38,590 bases of DNA from an uncultured Saprospiraceae bacterium (GTDB lineage Bacteria; Bacteroidota; Bacteroidia; Chitinophagales; Saprospiraceae). Location: assembly GCA_938002665.1 (NCBI GenBank), contig CALLAE010000113.1, forward strand, positions 1-38,590, in the 5' to 3' direction. Positions 15,303 to 23,749 of the stretch are shown piece by piece (within the stretch, counting starts at the first letter, position 1; each line of letters begins with the position of its first letter). The notes under the pieces were generated by a model. It saw only the letters and a program-made list of their open reading frames with translations. It did not search any database and was not told the DNA's origin. A program made the translations under genes and the position numbers.

Positions 15303-17552
15303 ATGTTCGAGACCTTCTACCAAAACCGTAAAGTTTCCATAGCTGCTTTTTTGATTCTGGCGTCCTTATCGGCTATTCTTTTGCCGCAGCTTAAGTTTGC
15401 CTTCAATTTCGAGCAATTCTTCCCTCAAGGCGATGAAGACCTAGAGTTTTTTCAGGAGTATATTAAGGAGTTTGAGACAGATGACAACTTTTTATTGGTT
15501 GCTCTAGATAATAAGCCAACTGTCTTTGATACTAGTTTTCTCCGTAAAGTGGAAGCATTTTCGAAAGAAGCCTACAAAGAGATACCTTATGTCAAACTGG
15601 TACAATCTTTACCAAACTACCGATACCCAGTCATGACTCCTTTTGGCCCTACAACAGTACCTGCTCTTCACCTCGATAAGCCTGAACAACTTAAGTCAGA
15701 TTCTATAAGACTAATGAAAGACGAAAGGGTTCTCTATAACCTCCTAAATCTCGCTGCTACCTCCACTGCCGTAGTTATAAAAACTGATGACAATATACAA
15801 ATGGAAGCCTCAGACAGCATCATGGAAGCGGTCTACAAACTACTAGACAAGCATGAATTAGATGATTACCATTTACTAGGCCGAGCCTATTTTCAATCAG
15901 AACTAGCTAAACTACAATTTAAAGAAATAATGATCTCAACCGTGATCAGTGGCATTCTTGTGTGCTTAGTCATGATTTTAATATTTAAAAAATGGGCAAG
16001 TATTTTTGTGGCATTGAGCTCTATAGGTGTCGGGTTGATGATATTCATGGGATTCTTGGCATTGTTGGGTAGAGAGTTATCGGTAATGGCTGCACTCTAC
16101 CCTATCCTCATGCTCATAGTAGGCACAAGTGATGTCATACACATTATGAGTAAATACCATGATGAACTGCGTAAAGGCAATTCTAAGCGGGAATCTATGA
16201 GGGTCACCATAAAACAAATCGGGCTGGCCACACTGCTCACTTCACTCACCACAGCGGCGGGCTTTGCGACTTTGCTGAGCTCTAGAATAGGGCCCATACA
16301 AGAGTTTGGAGTCAATTCTGCTATAGGTGTTCTGATTGCTTATGTTGTAGTCATCGGCTTTACTTGTCCTATGCTCTCCTTGTTCTCAAAGGACCAAATG
16401 ATAACAACACAAAAAAGCATGAATAGATGGTCTGGGATGCTCAGCTGGGCCTATAAATTTAGTATTGAGAAAAGAAGGGCAATCACTATGGTATCTTTGT
16501 TCTTCTTGGTCTTATTTGGGATAGGTATTTCAAAAATTCATACTAACTACGACCTCTACACTAATTTGCCCACAGGAGAAAAAATATCTGAAGACTTTCT
16601 GTACTTCGAAAAAGAGTATGCTGGATTCAGACCATTAGAGCTGGCTGGGACTCTACAAGGAGATTATAAAATCTATGACCATGAAGTCATCAGCGCTGTA
16701 GCAAAAACGGAGGACTACTTAAAATCACTACCCGAAATACAAACTGCCTTTTCAATGGGTACGATAGCAAAGAGTCTAAACCAAATGCTGAAACGAGCCA
16801 ATGAATCTGCCTATGTTATTCCTGAAAAAGAGGACTATAGTAAAGTCAAAAAAATGCTGGTTACTCTACCCTCTATAGGCACCGATGCGCTTATAAGTAA
16901 GGACAAAAGTATGACTAGAATAAGTTCCAAAATCAAAGATGTCGGTGCAGAAAATATTAAAGTTATGAGTGCTAAAGTAGATGACTGGCTAGACAAAAAT
17001 ATCGACCCACAGATAATACAGTTTGAGCAAACTGGCACGGGTTTATTGCTGGATAAAAACTCTGAATTTGTTAAGGACAGTCTAATACAAGGTCTGCTTA
17101 TTGCCTTAGCGATTGTGAGCCTGCTCATGGGTTTGCTCTTTAGGAATTGGAAAATGTTACTACTGGCGCTGGTTCCTAACCTCATTCCTTTGCTTTTTGC
17201 AGCGGCGCTCTTAGGATTTACTGGAGTGGCCTTGGAAGCTGGGATATCTATTGTGTTTGCCATCATTTTTGGTATTGCAGTGGATGATACTATACATTTT
17301 TTGAGTAAGTATAAGCTAGCAAAGGACAACCATAATGGTGACACAGAAAAAGCCTTGGAAATTACATTTCAAGAATGCGGGAAAGCCATAATTTTCACCA
17401 GTATCATATTGTTTTTTGGGTTTTTAGTATTGCTGTTTTCTAGTAATCAGCCTTCTGTGATTATCGGCTTGTTAATTTCAGTTACTCTAATTTCTGCTTT
17501 GGTAGCGGATCTTACTATACTGCCAGTGCTGATAAGAAAATTCAAAATATAA
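15303..17552 (+). CDS. RND-superfamily (MMPL/Patched-type) transporter
   Basis: 749 aa with two homologous halves. Each has one leading helix, a soluble periplasmic domain (about residues 35-200 and 410-580) and a block of five helices, making about 12 in all. The first block ends GTSDVIHIMSKYHDEL; the second contains FGIAVDDTIHFLSKYKLA, the Asp-containing MMPL signature. Likely a proton-driven exporter of lipids or hydrophobic compounds; the substrate cannot be read. It stands alone, without adaptor or outer-membrane partners, so it is not a typical tripartite drug pump. Its stop lies 12 bp from the converging aldo/keto reductase. Confidence 0.87.
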   Translation: MFETFYQNRKVSIAAFLILASLSAILLPQLKFAFNFEQFFPQGDEDLEFFQEYIKEFETDDNFLLVALDNKPTVFDTSFLRKVEAFSKEAYKEIPYVKLVQSLPNYRYPVMTPFGPTTVPALHLDKPEQLKSDSIRLMKDERVLYNLLNLAATSTAVVIKTDDNIQMEASDSIMEAVYKLLDKHELDDYHLLGRAYFQSELAKLQFKEIMISTVISGILVCLVMILIFKKWASIFVALSSIGVGLMIFMGFLALLGRELSVMAALYPILMLIVGTSDVIHIMSKYHDELRKGNSKRESMRVTIKQIGLATLLTSLTTAAGFATLLSSRIGPIQEFGVNSAIGVLIAYVVVIGFTCPMLSLFSKDQMITTQKSMNRWSGMLSWAYKFSIEKRRAITMVSLFFLVLFGIGISKIHTNYDLYTNLPTGEKISEDFLYFEKEYAGFRPLELAGTLQGDYKIYDHEVISAVAKTEDYLKSLPEIQTAFSMGTIAKSLNQMLKRANESAYVIPEKEDYSKVKKMLVTLPSIGTDALISKDKSMTRISSKIKDVGAENIKVMSAKVDDWLDKNIDPQIIQFEQTGTGLLLDKNSEFVKDSLIQGLLIALAIVSLLMGLLFRNWKMLLLALVPNLIPLLFAAALLGFTGVALEAGISIVFAIIFGIAVDDTIHFLSKYKLAKDNHNGDTEKALEITFQECGKAIIFTSIILFFGFLVLLFSSNQPSVIIGLLISVTLISALVADLTILPVLIRKFKI

Positions 17553-17564
17553 TATCTTCTAAAT

Positions 17565-18599
17565 CTAGTTTGCTGGGTTAGGAACCAACTCGTGAATAGC
17601 ATTTATCTTTTTAATGATGTCGGCATCAAGAACCACACCTGCACTGTCAATGTTTTCTTTTAACTGCGTCAAGTTAGTTGCTCCGATAATATTACTGGTC
17701 AAGAATTGCTGTTGGTTTACCCAGGCGCAGGCCAACTGTGCAAGCGAGAGGTCAGCAGCTTTTGCTATCTCGTAATACTGCTTGGTAGCAAGAAGATTGT
17801 TGTCAGAATTATAGCGCTGATAATGTTTAAATTTATTCAATCTACATTCTGATGTATCTGTGCCATCTATGTACTTATCAGTCAAGCGACCACAGGCTAC
17901 TGGAGAGTAAGCCATCAAACCACAATTTTCACGAACTGATATTTCTGCTAGTCCTATTTCGTAGCTACGATTGAGCAAGTTATAAGGGTTCTGTATAGCC
18001 ATGAATCTAGGCAAGTCAAATTGCTCTGCTATCCTCAGATAATTCAGTGCTCCCCAAGGTGTTTCGTTGGAAATACCTATGTATCTGATTTTGCCCTGCT
18101 CAACAAATTCTCCCAATACTTCCAGTCTCATCTTGAAATTATCTTCCCAGCCCTCTTGATGCTCATAGCCACGACGGCCAAAAAAATTAGTCCATCTTTC
18201 TGGCCAGTGAATGTAATATAGATCTATATAATCAGTCTGTAATCTTTTTAGACTGCCCTCTACCGCAGCACGAATACTTTCACGGGAATAGACTTTGGCA
18301 TCTCTTATATGCTTAGTGTAGGGGCCTGGGCCAGCTATCTTGGAAGCTATAATGACTTTTTCTCTATTCTTTCTCGAAGCTAACCAAGAGCCTATTATCT
18401 TTTCCGTACTGCCATAGGTTTCTGCTCTTGCCGGCGTGGAATAGAGCTCAGCAGTATCAAAGAAATTAACTCCTCTATCCAACGCATAATCCATCTGTTC
18501 CCAACCTTCTGCTTCTGTATTCTGCTCTCCCCAGGTCATGGTGCCTAGACAAATGACGCTGACATCAATGTTGGTGTTTCCTAGTTTTCTGTACTTCAT
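17565..18599 (-). CDS. Aldo/keto reductase
   Basis: 344 aa from the ATG at 18599. The protein begins MKYRKLGNTNIDVSVICLGT, the typical AKR start, and carries the catalytic tetrad Asp48, Tyr53 (FDTAELYS), Lys87 (ASKIAG) and His131 (YYIHWPER). NADPH-binding segments such as VNQQQFLTSNIIGATN lie near the C-terminus. Size and motifs resemble the YajO/Tas-like group. The same frame stays open upstream into a tandem repeat, but that extension (His-Pro-Asn repeats) is not part of the fold, so I start at MKY. Downstream of rsgA on the same strand, separated by the repeat. Confidence 0.9.
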   Translation of the reverse strand: MKYRKLGNTNIDVSVICLGTMTWGEQNTEAEGWEQMDYALDRGVNFFDTAELYSTPARAETYGSTEKIIGSWLASRKNREKVIIASKIAGPGPYTKHIRDAKVYSRESIRAAVEGSLKRLQTDYIDLYYIHWPERWTNFFGRRGYEHQEGWEDNFKMRLEVLGEFVEQGKIRYIGISNETPWGALNYLRIAEQFDLPRFMAIQNPYNLLNRSYEIGLAEISVRENCGLMAYSPVACGRLTDKYIDGTDTSECRLNKFKHYQRYNSDNNLLATKQYYEIAKAADLSLAQLACAWVNQQQFLTSNIIGATNLTQLKENIDSAGVVLDADIIKKINAIHELVPNPAN

Positions 18600-18633
18600 T
18601 TTTGGATTTAGAATTTGGGGGTAAAAATAAGAT

Positions 18634-18751
18634 GTTTGGTGGTTTGGTGGGTGCAATGGGTTTGGTGGGTGCAATGGGTTTGATGGGTGCAATGGGTTTG
18701 ATGGGTGCAATGGGTTTAATAGGTTTGGTGGGTTTAATGGGTTTTAGTGGG
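18634..18751. repeat. 18-bp tandem repeat (minisatellite) in the leader of the aldo/keto reductase gene
   Basis: Four clean units of TTTGGTGGGTGCAATGGG or its TTTGATG variant run 18643-18714 (units 1-2 identical, units 3-4 identical), with degenerate partial units on both sides to 18751. The array ends exactly at the rsgA stop codon and begins about 40 bp before the reductase start. The unit is a multiple of three, so every frame across it is open, which creates spurious ORFs on both strands. Confidence 0.9.
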
Positions 18752-19711
18752 TTAGTATTCGCTGTGACGTTCCCAATAATTTTGGTCTTCTATTTCAGAG
18801 ATGATCTGTAGGTAGTTACCGTAGCGCAATTCGCTGATTAGTCCTTCCTCTATCTTGTCCTTTACTGCGCATTTGGGTTCATTGCGATGGGTGCAGTCTT
18901 GAAATTTGCATTGTGCAGAGGCTGCAAAAAATTCTTTGAAATTATGGGCGACATCTTGGACTTCTAAATGATTGAAGCTAAGGGTCTTGATACCTGGAGA
19001 ATCTATTATAAAAGTATCATCTCCTAGATCAAACATTTCAGCGAAGGTAGTTGTGTGCTGACCTTTGCCGGTGTACTGAGAGATATCCTTAGTCTTTAGT
19101 TCTAGATCAGGATGTAGTCTATTCAGTAAAGATGATTTGCCCACACCTGATTGTCCACTGATAAGCGTGGTCTTGCCTGCTATAATTTTGTTTAATTGTT
19201 GGATGCCTTTGTTTTCTAGAGCAGAAGAAATATAGCAATGGTAACCTATGCTCTGGTAGATCTCTTTTAGAAACTGATAGACTGCTAAATCTTCGTCAGT
19301 GTACACATCCCCCTTATTAAAAACAACATGGACTGGGATATCATAGGGCTCAGTCATCAACAAAAAACGATCAATGAATCCTTGCTTTAGTTTAGGCTCT
19401 ACAACGGTGACTATAAGTAAGGCCTGATCAATGTTGGCTGCAAGAATATGAAGGAAATGTTTTTTTCTAGGAGATTGTCGGATAACATAATTCTTTCTAT
19501 CCTGTATCTCTTTGATGATACCAGTCTCTCCTTCTTGATCATTTCCAGTTTCTAATTCTATGAGCACTCTATCTCCAACAGCGACAGGGTTAGTTAATTT
19601 CTTACCTGCTAATCTAAACTTACCTATCATCCTACAGGGTATTATTTCTCCACCCTCTAATCTGACATCATACCAGCTTCCTGTAGATCTTATGATAAGT
19701 CCTTCCTTCAT
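18752..19711 (-). CDS. rsgA: Ribosome small subunit biogenesis GTPase RsgA
   Basis: 319 aa from ATG 19711. An OB-fold N-terminal domain (IIRSTGSWYDVRLE, CRMIGKFR) is followed by a circularly permuted GTPase. FNKGD (G4) comes first, then GQSGVGKSSLLN (G1), then DSPGIK (G3). A C-terminal zinc motif follows (Cys-x5-Cys-x-His then Cys, in CKFQDCTHRNEPKC). It matures the 30S subunit. A more upstream ATG (19744) lies inside pcrB and would add 11 residues (MRRNLFTQRSS); I prefer 19711, which directly follows the pcrB stop and starts at the conserved MKEGLIIRS. Confidence 0.93.
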   Translation of the reverse strand: MKEGLIIRSTGSWYDVRLEGGEIIPCRMIGKFRLAGKKLTNPVAVGDRVLIELETGNDQEGETGIIKEIQDRKNYVIRQSPRKKHFLHILAANIDQALLIVTVVEPKLKQGFIDRFLLMTEPYDIPVHVVFNKGDVYTDEDLAVYQFLKEIYQSIGYHCYISSALENKGIQQLNKIIAGKTTLISGQSGVGKSSLLNRLHPDLELKTKDISQYTGKGQHTTTFAEMFDLGDDTFIIDSPGIKTLSFNHLEVQDVAHNFKEFFAASAQCKFQDCTHRNEPKCAVKDKIEEGLISELRYGNYLQIISEIEDQNYWERHSEY

Positions 19712-19712
19712 A

Positions 19713-20471
19713 CTACTGCGCTGAGTGAATAGATTTCGTCTCATGTATGGCTATAGAAAGATCCATCACTAATGAGGGGTCTTTTTCTAAGATATTACCT
19801 ACCACAATGATATCTGCACCAGCCTCTGCACTTGCTTTGGCGCGCTCTGGTGTTCTTATCCCTCCGCCCACAATTAAGGGTACCGTAAGCTCTGAGCTCA
19901 GGGTCTGTATCATGGCTGTACTCACGGGCAACTTGGCTCCGCTACCCGCTTCTAGATAGATAAGTTGCATCCCTAAATATTGTCCCGCCAAAGCGGTAGC
20001 TAGGGTAAGATCTATTTCGTCATGAGGTATGGGAGTCGTATTACTGATATAAGCTACTGTGCTCTTAGTCCCACCATCTATCAGTATATAACCAGTAGGC
20101 ATAACCTCTAGCGAACTAGATCTCAGAAAAGGCACACTTTCTACTTGTTTTCCTATGAGTAGTTCAGGATTTCTTCCTGAAATAAGTGATAGATATAGTA
20201 AAGCATCTGCTTTGTTGCTTAGCTGGTTAGTGTTGCCCGGAAAAATTACTACAGGTATGTCTTCACTGACCTCCAAAAAGCTTAAGACTTTATCCATCTC
20301 TGAATAATTCACCGTGCTGCCACCTACAAAAAAGTAATCTACATGTGCATCTATAGCCAGCCTGAGTAAGCTATCTAAATGTCTTTCGTCTGTAGATTCA
20401 GGATCAATCAGAACAGCTAGACTCTTTTTTCTTTTTGCCTTTTTGGCTTGTATTGTAGAAAGAATGCTCAT
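19713..20471 (-). CDS. Geranylgeranylglyceryl phosphate synthase family (PcrB-like)
   Basis: 252 aa TIM-barrel prenyltransferase. Diagnostic segments: LAVLIDPEST (N-terminal strand), FVGGSTV (phosphate binding), IPVVIFPGNTNQLS, LIYLEAGSGAKLPV, LIVGGGIRTPERAKA and IIVVGN. It joins a polyprenyl diphosphate (C20 or C35) to sn-glycerol-1-phosphate, giving archaeal-type ether lipid precursors. Bacteroidota carry the group II form, whose physiological product is poorly known. Its stop is 1 nt from the rsgA ATG, so they form one transcript. Confidence 0.88.
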   Translation of the reverse strand: MSILSTIQAKKAKRKKSLAVLIDPESTDERHLDSLLRLAIDAHVDYFFVGGSTVNYSEMDKVLSFLEVSEDIPVVIFPGNTNQLSNKADALLYLSLISGRNPELLIGKQVESVPFLRSSSLEVMPTGYILIDGGTKSTVAYISNTTPIPHDEIDLTLATALAGQYLGMQLIYLEAGSGAKLPVSTAMIQTLSSELTVPLIVGGGIRTPERAKASAEAGADIIVVGNILEKDPSLVMDLSIAIHETKSIHSAQ

Positions 20472-20634
20472 AAATAAGTAAGTAAAGGTAAAGATGTTTG
20501 CCTAAGCCCATTAATTCCATAGGCTAAAGCTAAAATGTTTATTGTCTTCCAATGGTATAGTCGTAATATTTGACAGTAATATATCTCATAGCAGCTCTGT
20601 TGTTCTCTTACTTTAATCTGCGCTGCACAATGAC

Positions 20635-20866
20635 ATGGAAATATTCTTAGCCAATAATACTAAAAACTGTCTGGTTGCATTTTTTATACTCAACATCTGT
20701 GGTCTACAGAGTAGTCAAGAGATCACAGCTTATAGCACTGTAGTAGATGTGTATTCTGAGCCCATGATTGGCTTAAGCATTTTGTTCAAGGTTTTGAAGC
20801 AAGGAGCTGCAGCCTGATGTGTTTTTAAGACAGAAAGCTAATACTCTAGATATTCAGATTCTTTAG
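20635..20866 (+). pseudogene. Decayed N-terminus of a TonB-dependent (SusC-like) receptor
   Basis: A 60-codon frame (MEIFLANNTKN...) ends in TGA at 20815. Its second half, EITAYSTVVDVYSEPMIGLS followed by ILFKVLKQGAAA, lines up with the carboxypeptidase D regulatory-like domain that opens SusC-type receptors (usually ITGxVxDxxGEPLIGxSVxVKGTxxG). Shifting frame by +1 at 20816 continues the similarity (DVFLRQKANTLDIQIL) until TAG at 20864, where the domain normally reads DGxFxLxVxxxxTLxIS. The rest of the receptor is absent. The gap 20472-20634 before it holds nothing recognised. Confidence 0.55.
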
Positions 20867-20884
20867 GGTTCTAGTTGTTGCAAC

Positions 20885-21490
20885 TCACTCCTTTCCTTCC
20901 TCTTCCTTATCCTCTTGAATCTTATACAACAGGTGCCCTACTAAAGTAATTTTATCTGCTAATCTAGGACTGCCCCAAGTCAAGCCAAACTCATTCCGAT
21001 CCACAACCAAAGTGACTTGAATACCGAAGATGTTACCTCTCTTAGTGGCCTTGTAGCCTTTCACCCAGATATCAACTTTTTGTTCCTTTTCTACGCCACA
21101 GATTTTCAGCAAGCCTACAGAGATATAAGTGCTATCAGAAGACGCTGTCACTTTGTCGGACTTGAAGGTAATCTCTGGATATACGTCCGTTTCCAAAAAC
21201 TTATCACTGGTAATATGCTCTGCTAACCTATCCGCTATAACATCTACACTAGCGGCATCCACAACAAAGTCGACGACTGCATTCTCCAGGTTTTGGATAG
21301 AATCCGTCACGGTTATGCTTCCATCAAACATTTTGAATTCGCCAGTCCGTATAGAAAAGTCTTGCCATCCTACTTCAAATCTAAGGTTAGAATGGGCATG
21401 GTCTACCTCCCATACCTCTTGCGCAAAGAGTGGCAAACAAATCACTGTTGCCATAAGAGAAAGTACTAATAGCTTCATAGTTAATTTCAT
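20885..21490 (-). CDS. YceI family protein
   Basis: 201 aa. Signal peptide ending LPLFAQ, then VWEVDHAHSNLRFEVGWQDF and TGEFKMFDGSI, the opening of the YceI lipocalin-like barrel. DAASVDV, LAEHITSDKFLETDVYPEITFKS and GRNEFGLTWG-like (VVDRNEFGLTWG) segments follow in family order. YceI proteins bind isoprenoid-type lipids in the periplasm; the ligand here is unknown. It is 13 bp downstream of pth and probably in the same transcript. The C-terminus is acidic (EDKEEEGKE). Confidence 0.9.
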   Translation of the reverse strand: MKLTMKLLVLSLMATVICLPLFAQEVWEVDHAHSNLRFEVGWQDFSIRTGEFKMFDGSITVTDSIQNLENAVVDFVVDAASVDVIADRLAEHITSDKFLETDVYPEITFKSDKVTASSDSTYISVGLLKICGVEKEQKVDIWVKGYKATKRGNIFGIQVTLVVDRNEFGLTWGSPRLADKITLVGHLLYKIQEDKEEEGKE

Positions 21491-21503
21491 AAAATCAAAA
21501 ATA

Positions 21504-22127
21504 TCACTTGTTAAAGGTATTCATTGTATGACTCAGGCCGATACTACAAAAACTAAGTATGGCTTTACTCGCATCTCCAAGAATATAGCCCAGCTCATCC
21601 AGCTCTTTTTCTGTCCATTTGCCTAGCACAAAATCTACCTGTCTACCTTTCTTATAATCATTGCCTATGCCGATTTTTAGTCGAGGGTATTTACTTGTAC
21701 CTAACACCTGCTCTATATCTTTCAGTCCATTGTGACCGCCAGCAGCGCCCTTCCCTCTTAGCCTTATCTTGCCAAATTCAAGATTTAGATCATCTACCAC
21801 GACCAGGATGTTTTCTGGCTTAATTTTGAGCTTAGCCATCCAATGGTTCACAGCTTTGCCACTTCTGTTCATGTAGGTGGAAGGCTTGAGCAAGTGTATC
21901 TGCCTGCCCTTATGCTTTACCATAGTGACATCCCCTAGTGTATCATTTTTAAAATCTACTTTGGCATTATAGGCCACCATATCTACTGCCTCAAAACCTA
22001 CATTGTGTCTTGTCGCATCATAATCAGGATGCATATTTCCTAAACCAATAACCAAATACTTCATAGCCGGATCAATTATTTCTTCTTCCTCCTTCTTAGC
22101 AAAAAAACGCTTTAAAAAGTTCAACAT
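21504..22127 (-). CDS. pth: Peptidyl-tRNA hydrolase
   Basis: 207 aa. It releases peptides from peptidyl-tRNA that drops off the ribosome. The core starts MKYLVIGLGN at residue 22; catalytic His41 is in TRHNVGFEAVD. KPSTYMNRSG and VVDDLNLEFGKIRLR (with the catalytic-site Asp) follow, then GGHNGLKDI. About 21 charged residues (LKRFFAKKEEEEIID) precede the core, an extension common in Bacteroidota, so the upstream ATG is kept. It lies 12 bp after the VOC gene and 13 bp before yceI. Confidence 0.93.
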   Translation of the reverse strand: MLNFLKRFFAKKEEEEIIDPAMKYLVIGLGNMHPDYDATRHNVGFEAVDMVAYNAKVDFKNDTLGDVTMVKHKGRQIHLLKPSTYMNRSGKAVNHWMAKLKIKPENILVVVDDLNLEFGKIRLRGKGAAGGHNGLKDIEQVLGTSKYPRLKIGIGNDYKKGRQVDFVLGKWTEKELDELGYILGDASKAILSFCSIGLSHTMNTFNK

Positions 22128-22139
22128 TTCAATATAAAA

Positions 22140-22559
22140 TTAAGCGTATGGATCATAAGAACCTATAGACCAGAGATGGCCTTCCGGATCTTTGACTGAA
22201 TAATATCTACCACCATATTCTTCTGACCTTAGTGAGACGAGCACCTCTGCTCCAGCTGCTACTGCCTGATTATAATGTGCTTCTATTTCAGTATCCGCAA
22301 TATATAATAGGCAAGTCTGAGTATTCTTCCCGCCTGCTTCAGTAACTGTGGTGACCAACTTACTGTATTCTGTATCACTAAAGCTACTGAGCATAATCAT
22401 ACCAGAGCCTAAGGTAAGCTGTGCATGAGCGATGCCTTGGGGGCCAGCAGGTACGACTAACTTCTGCTTAAAGCCTAACACCGCGCAAAACCACTCTATG
22501 GCTGCAGGAGCATCTTTATATTGTAAGGCTGGAATAAGAGTGCCAGTGCTGATAGACAT
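22140..22559 (-). CDS. VOC family protein (glyoxalase-like)
   Basis: About 139 aa from the ATG at 22559, which starts MSISTGTLIPALQYKDAPAA, the usual beginning of this family. An in-frame ATG at 22613 would add 18 residues with no family resemblance, so the start is uncertain. The rest (IEWFCAVLGFKQKL, GHAQL-like GIAHAQLTLGSGMIML, GGRYYSVKDPEGHLWSIGSYDPY) matches PhnB/bleomycin-resistance-type VOC proteins, including the DPEGHLW metal-site region. Function not predictable. First gene of the VOC-pth-yceI run. Confidence 0.85.
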   Translation of the reverse strand: MSISTGTLIPALQYKDAPAAIEWFCAVLGFKQKLVVPAGPQGIAHAQLTLGSGMIMLSSFSDTEYSKLVTTVTEAGGKNTQTCLLYIADTEIEAHYNQAVAAGAEVLVSLRSEEYGGRYYSVKDPEGHLWSIGSYDPYA

Positions 22560-22671
22560 ATAAGGTCTTTTGTTACGAGCCCAAGATAAACTTTCTGTCG
22601 CGTATAAACTCATGATAGACTAATACTTAAGGTTCTAATCCTCTACCTTAGCGCAAAATATAACGGCAGTT

Positions 22672-23541
22672 ATGCAGCATCACCATTTGGGGCTTAAAAA
22701 TCTTCTATTGGTCCTCATCTTAATCTTTAGTGCCTGTGGTACAGAGGAGCCGCTTTCAGGTCCTCCACTAAAAACGGTAGCCGATGTGATATCCGAACTT
22801 AAGGATAATTACACTTTACTACCAGAAGGGCAGGTGGCGGCCAGCATTGACAGTTCTGTTTTTGCACAGTATACGGATCCCACTTCTCGGTACGATCATG
22901 GTGTAATGGGAGACAAAATAGAAGGAGGAGGACTGGTGGTATTCAGCTCAGGTGTTTTTCATGAGCTTAGTTTGGATTCTGATTATGTCTTTGAAGATAT
23001 TCGACCACGATTAATAGATGCAAATCAAGATGGTGATTTAGAAATTCTCTGTATCAGGACACATGTAGAGCGAGGGGCAGGAATAGTCATCTATGAGATA
23101 TCAGATAACCAACTCAAGGAATATGCTCACGTGGACGAAATAGGCACCAGGAACAGGTGGCTCAATTATGTCGCTGCGGATGATTTCGATGATGACGGCA
23201 ATCTAGAACTAGCTTGGATAGAGACGCCACACATAGGAGGGATACTGAAAGTGGCACGCATAGAAAGAGGATCGCTTAATCCTATAGACGAAACAAGTCA
23301 ATATAGTAACCATGGCTTCGGTGAGCGCAATCTCTGTTTATCAGCATTAACAGATAATAACAACCAAAAAGTCATCTATGTGCCTAATCAAAATAGGAGT
23401 AAAATAGTCGGATTTAGTTTTCAGAATAATGCCTTGGAACTAGTAGAAGAAATAGATTTTGCTGTTGATTTCTCAGTGCTGCTGATTGAGCAATATAGTT
23501 TTGAAGGATTAGTCGTGGGAGAAGATAATTGTATCAGATAG
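22672..23541 (+). CDS. Lipoprotein with FG-GAP/VCBS-like repeats
   Basis: 289 aa. Lipobox LIFSACGTEE marks a lipid-anchored protein. The body contains calcium-type acidic loops: DANQDGDLEILCI and DDFDDDGNLELAWIE, the hallmark of FG-GAP/VCBS beta-propeller blades. A complete seven-bladed propeller needs more than this; only part of one is visible, so the protein may be a short variant or use diverged blades. Likely surface or periplasmic. Divergent from the VOC gene. Confidence 0.78.
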   Translation: MQHHHLGLKNLLLVLILIFSACGTEEPLSGPPLKTVADVISELKDNYTLLPEGQVAASIDSSVFAQYTDPTSRYDHGVMGDKIEGGGLVVFSSGVFHELSLDSDYVFEDIRPRLIDANQDGDLEILCIRTHVERGAGIVIYEISDNQLKEYAHVDEIGTRNRWLNYVAADDFDDDGNLELAWIETPHIGGILKVARIERGSLNPIDETSQYSNHGFGERNLCLSALTDNNNQKVIYVPNQNRSKIVGFSFQNNALELVEEIDFAVDFSVLLIEQYSFEGLVVGEDNCIR

Positions 23542-23684
23542 AATTCTTTACGGTAACTCACTGAATGAACTCACCACTGACTCCCACTCGAGAAGAAGAG
23601 TTGCTTCGCGCAGTTTGCCATTTTACAATTCACCCATGTTTTTCTTGCTAAGAAAGGAGCTGCTCCCCGCTTGACCTAAATGTT

Positions 23685-23726
23685 TTAAAAAAGAACAGCG
23701 ATATAACTATGAAACTATATCGCTGT
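23685..23726 (-). terminator. Rho-independent terminator after the giant T9SS gene
   Basis: An 11-bp stem (arms 23695-23705 and 23716-23726) with a 10-nt loop, followed on the minus strand by TTCTTTTTT. It lies about 25 bp beyond the stop codon at 23750. Confidence 0.8.
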
Positions 23727-23749
23727 CGAAAATTATAAAAATTTCATTG

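Noticed and set aside
18600-18710. N-terminal His-Pro-Asn extension of the aldo/keto reductase
   Set aside because: It is translated from the minisatellite, whereas the family fold begins at MKYRKLG (18599).
18602-18811. Plus-strand ORF of Gly-Leu-Met repeats
   Set aside because: It is created by the 18-bp tandem repeat, which keeps every frame open; it runs into the 3' end of rsgA on the other strand and shows no start signal.
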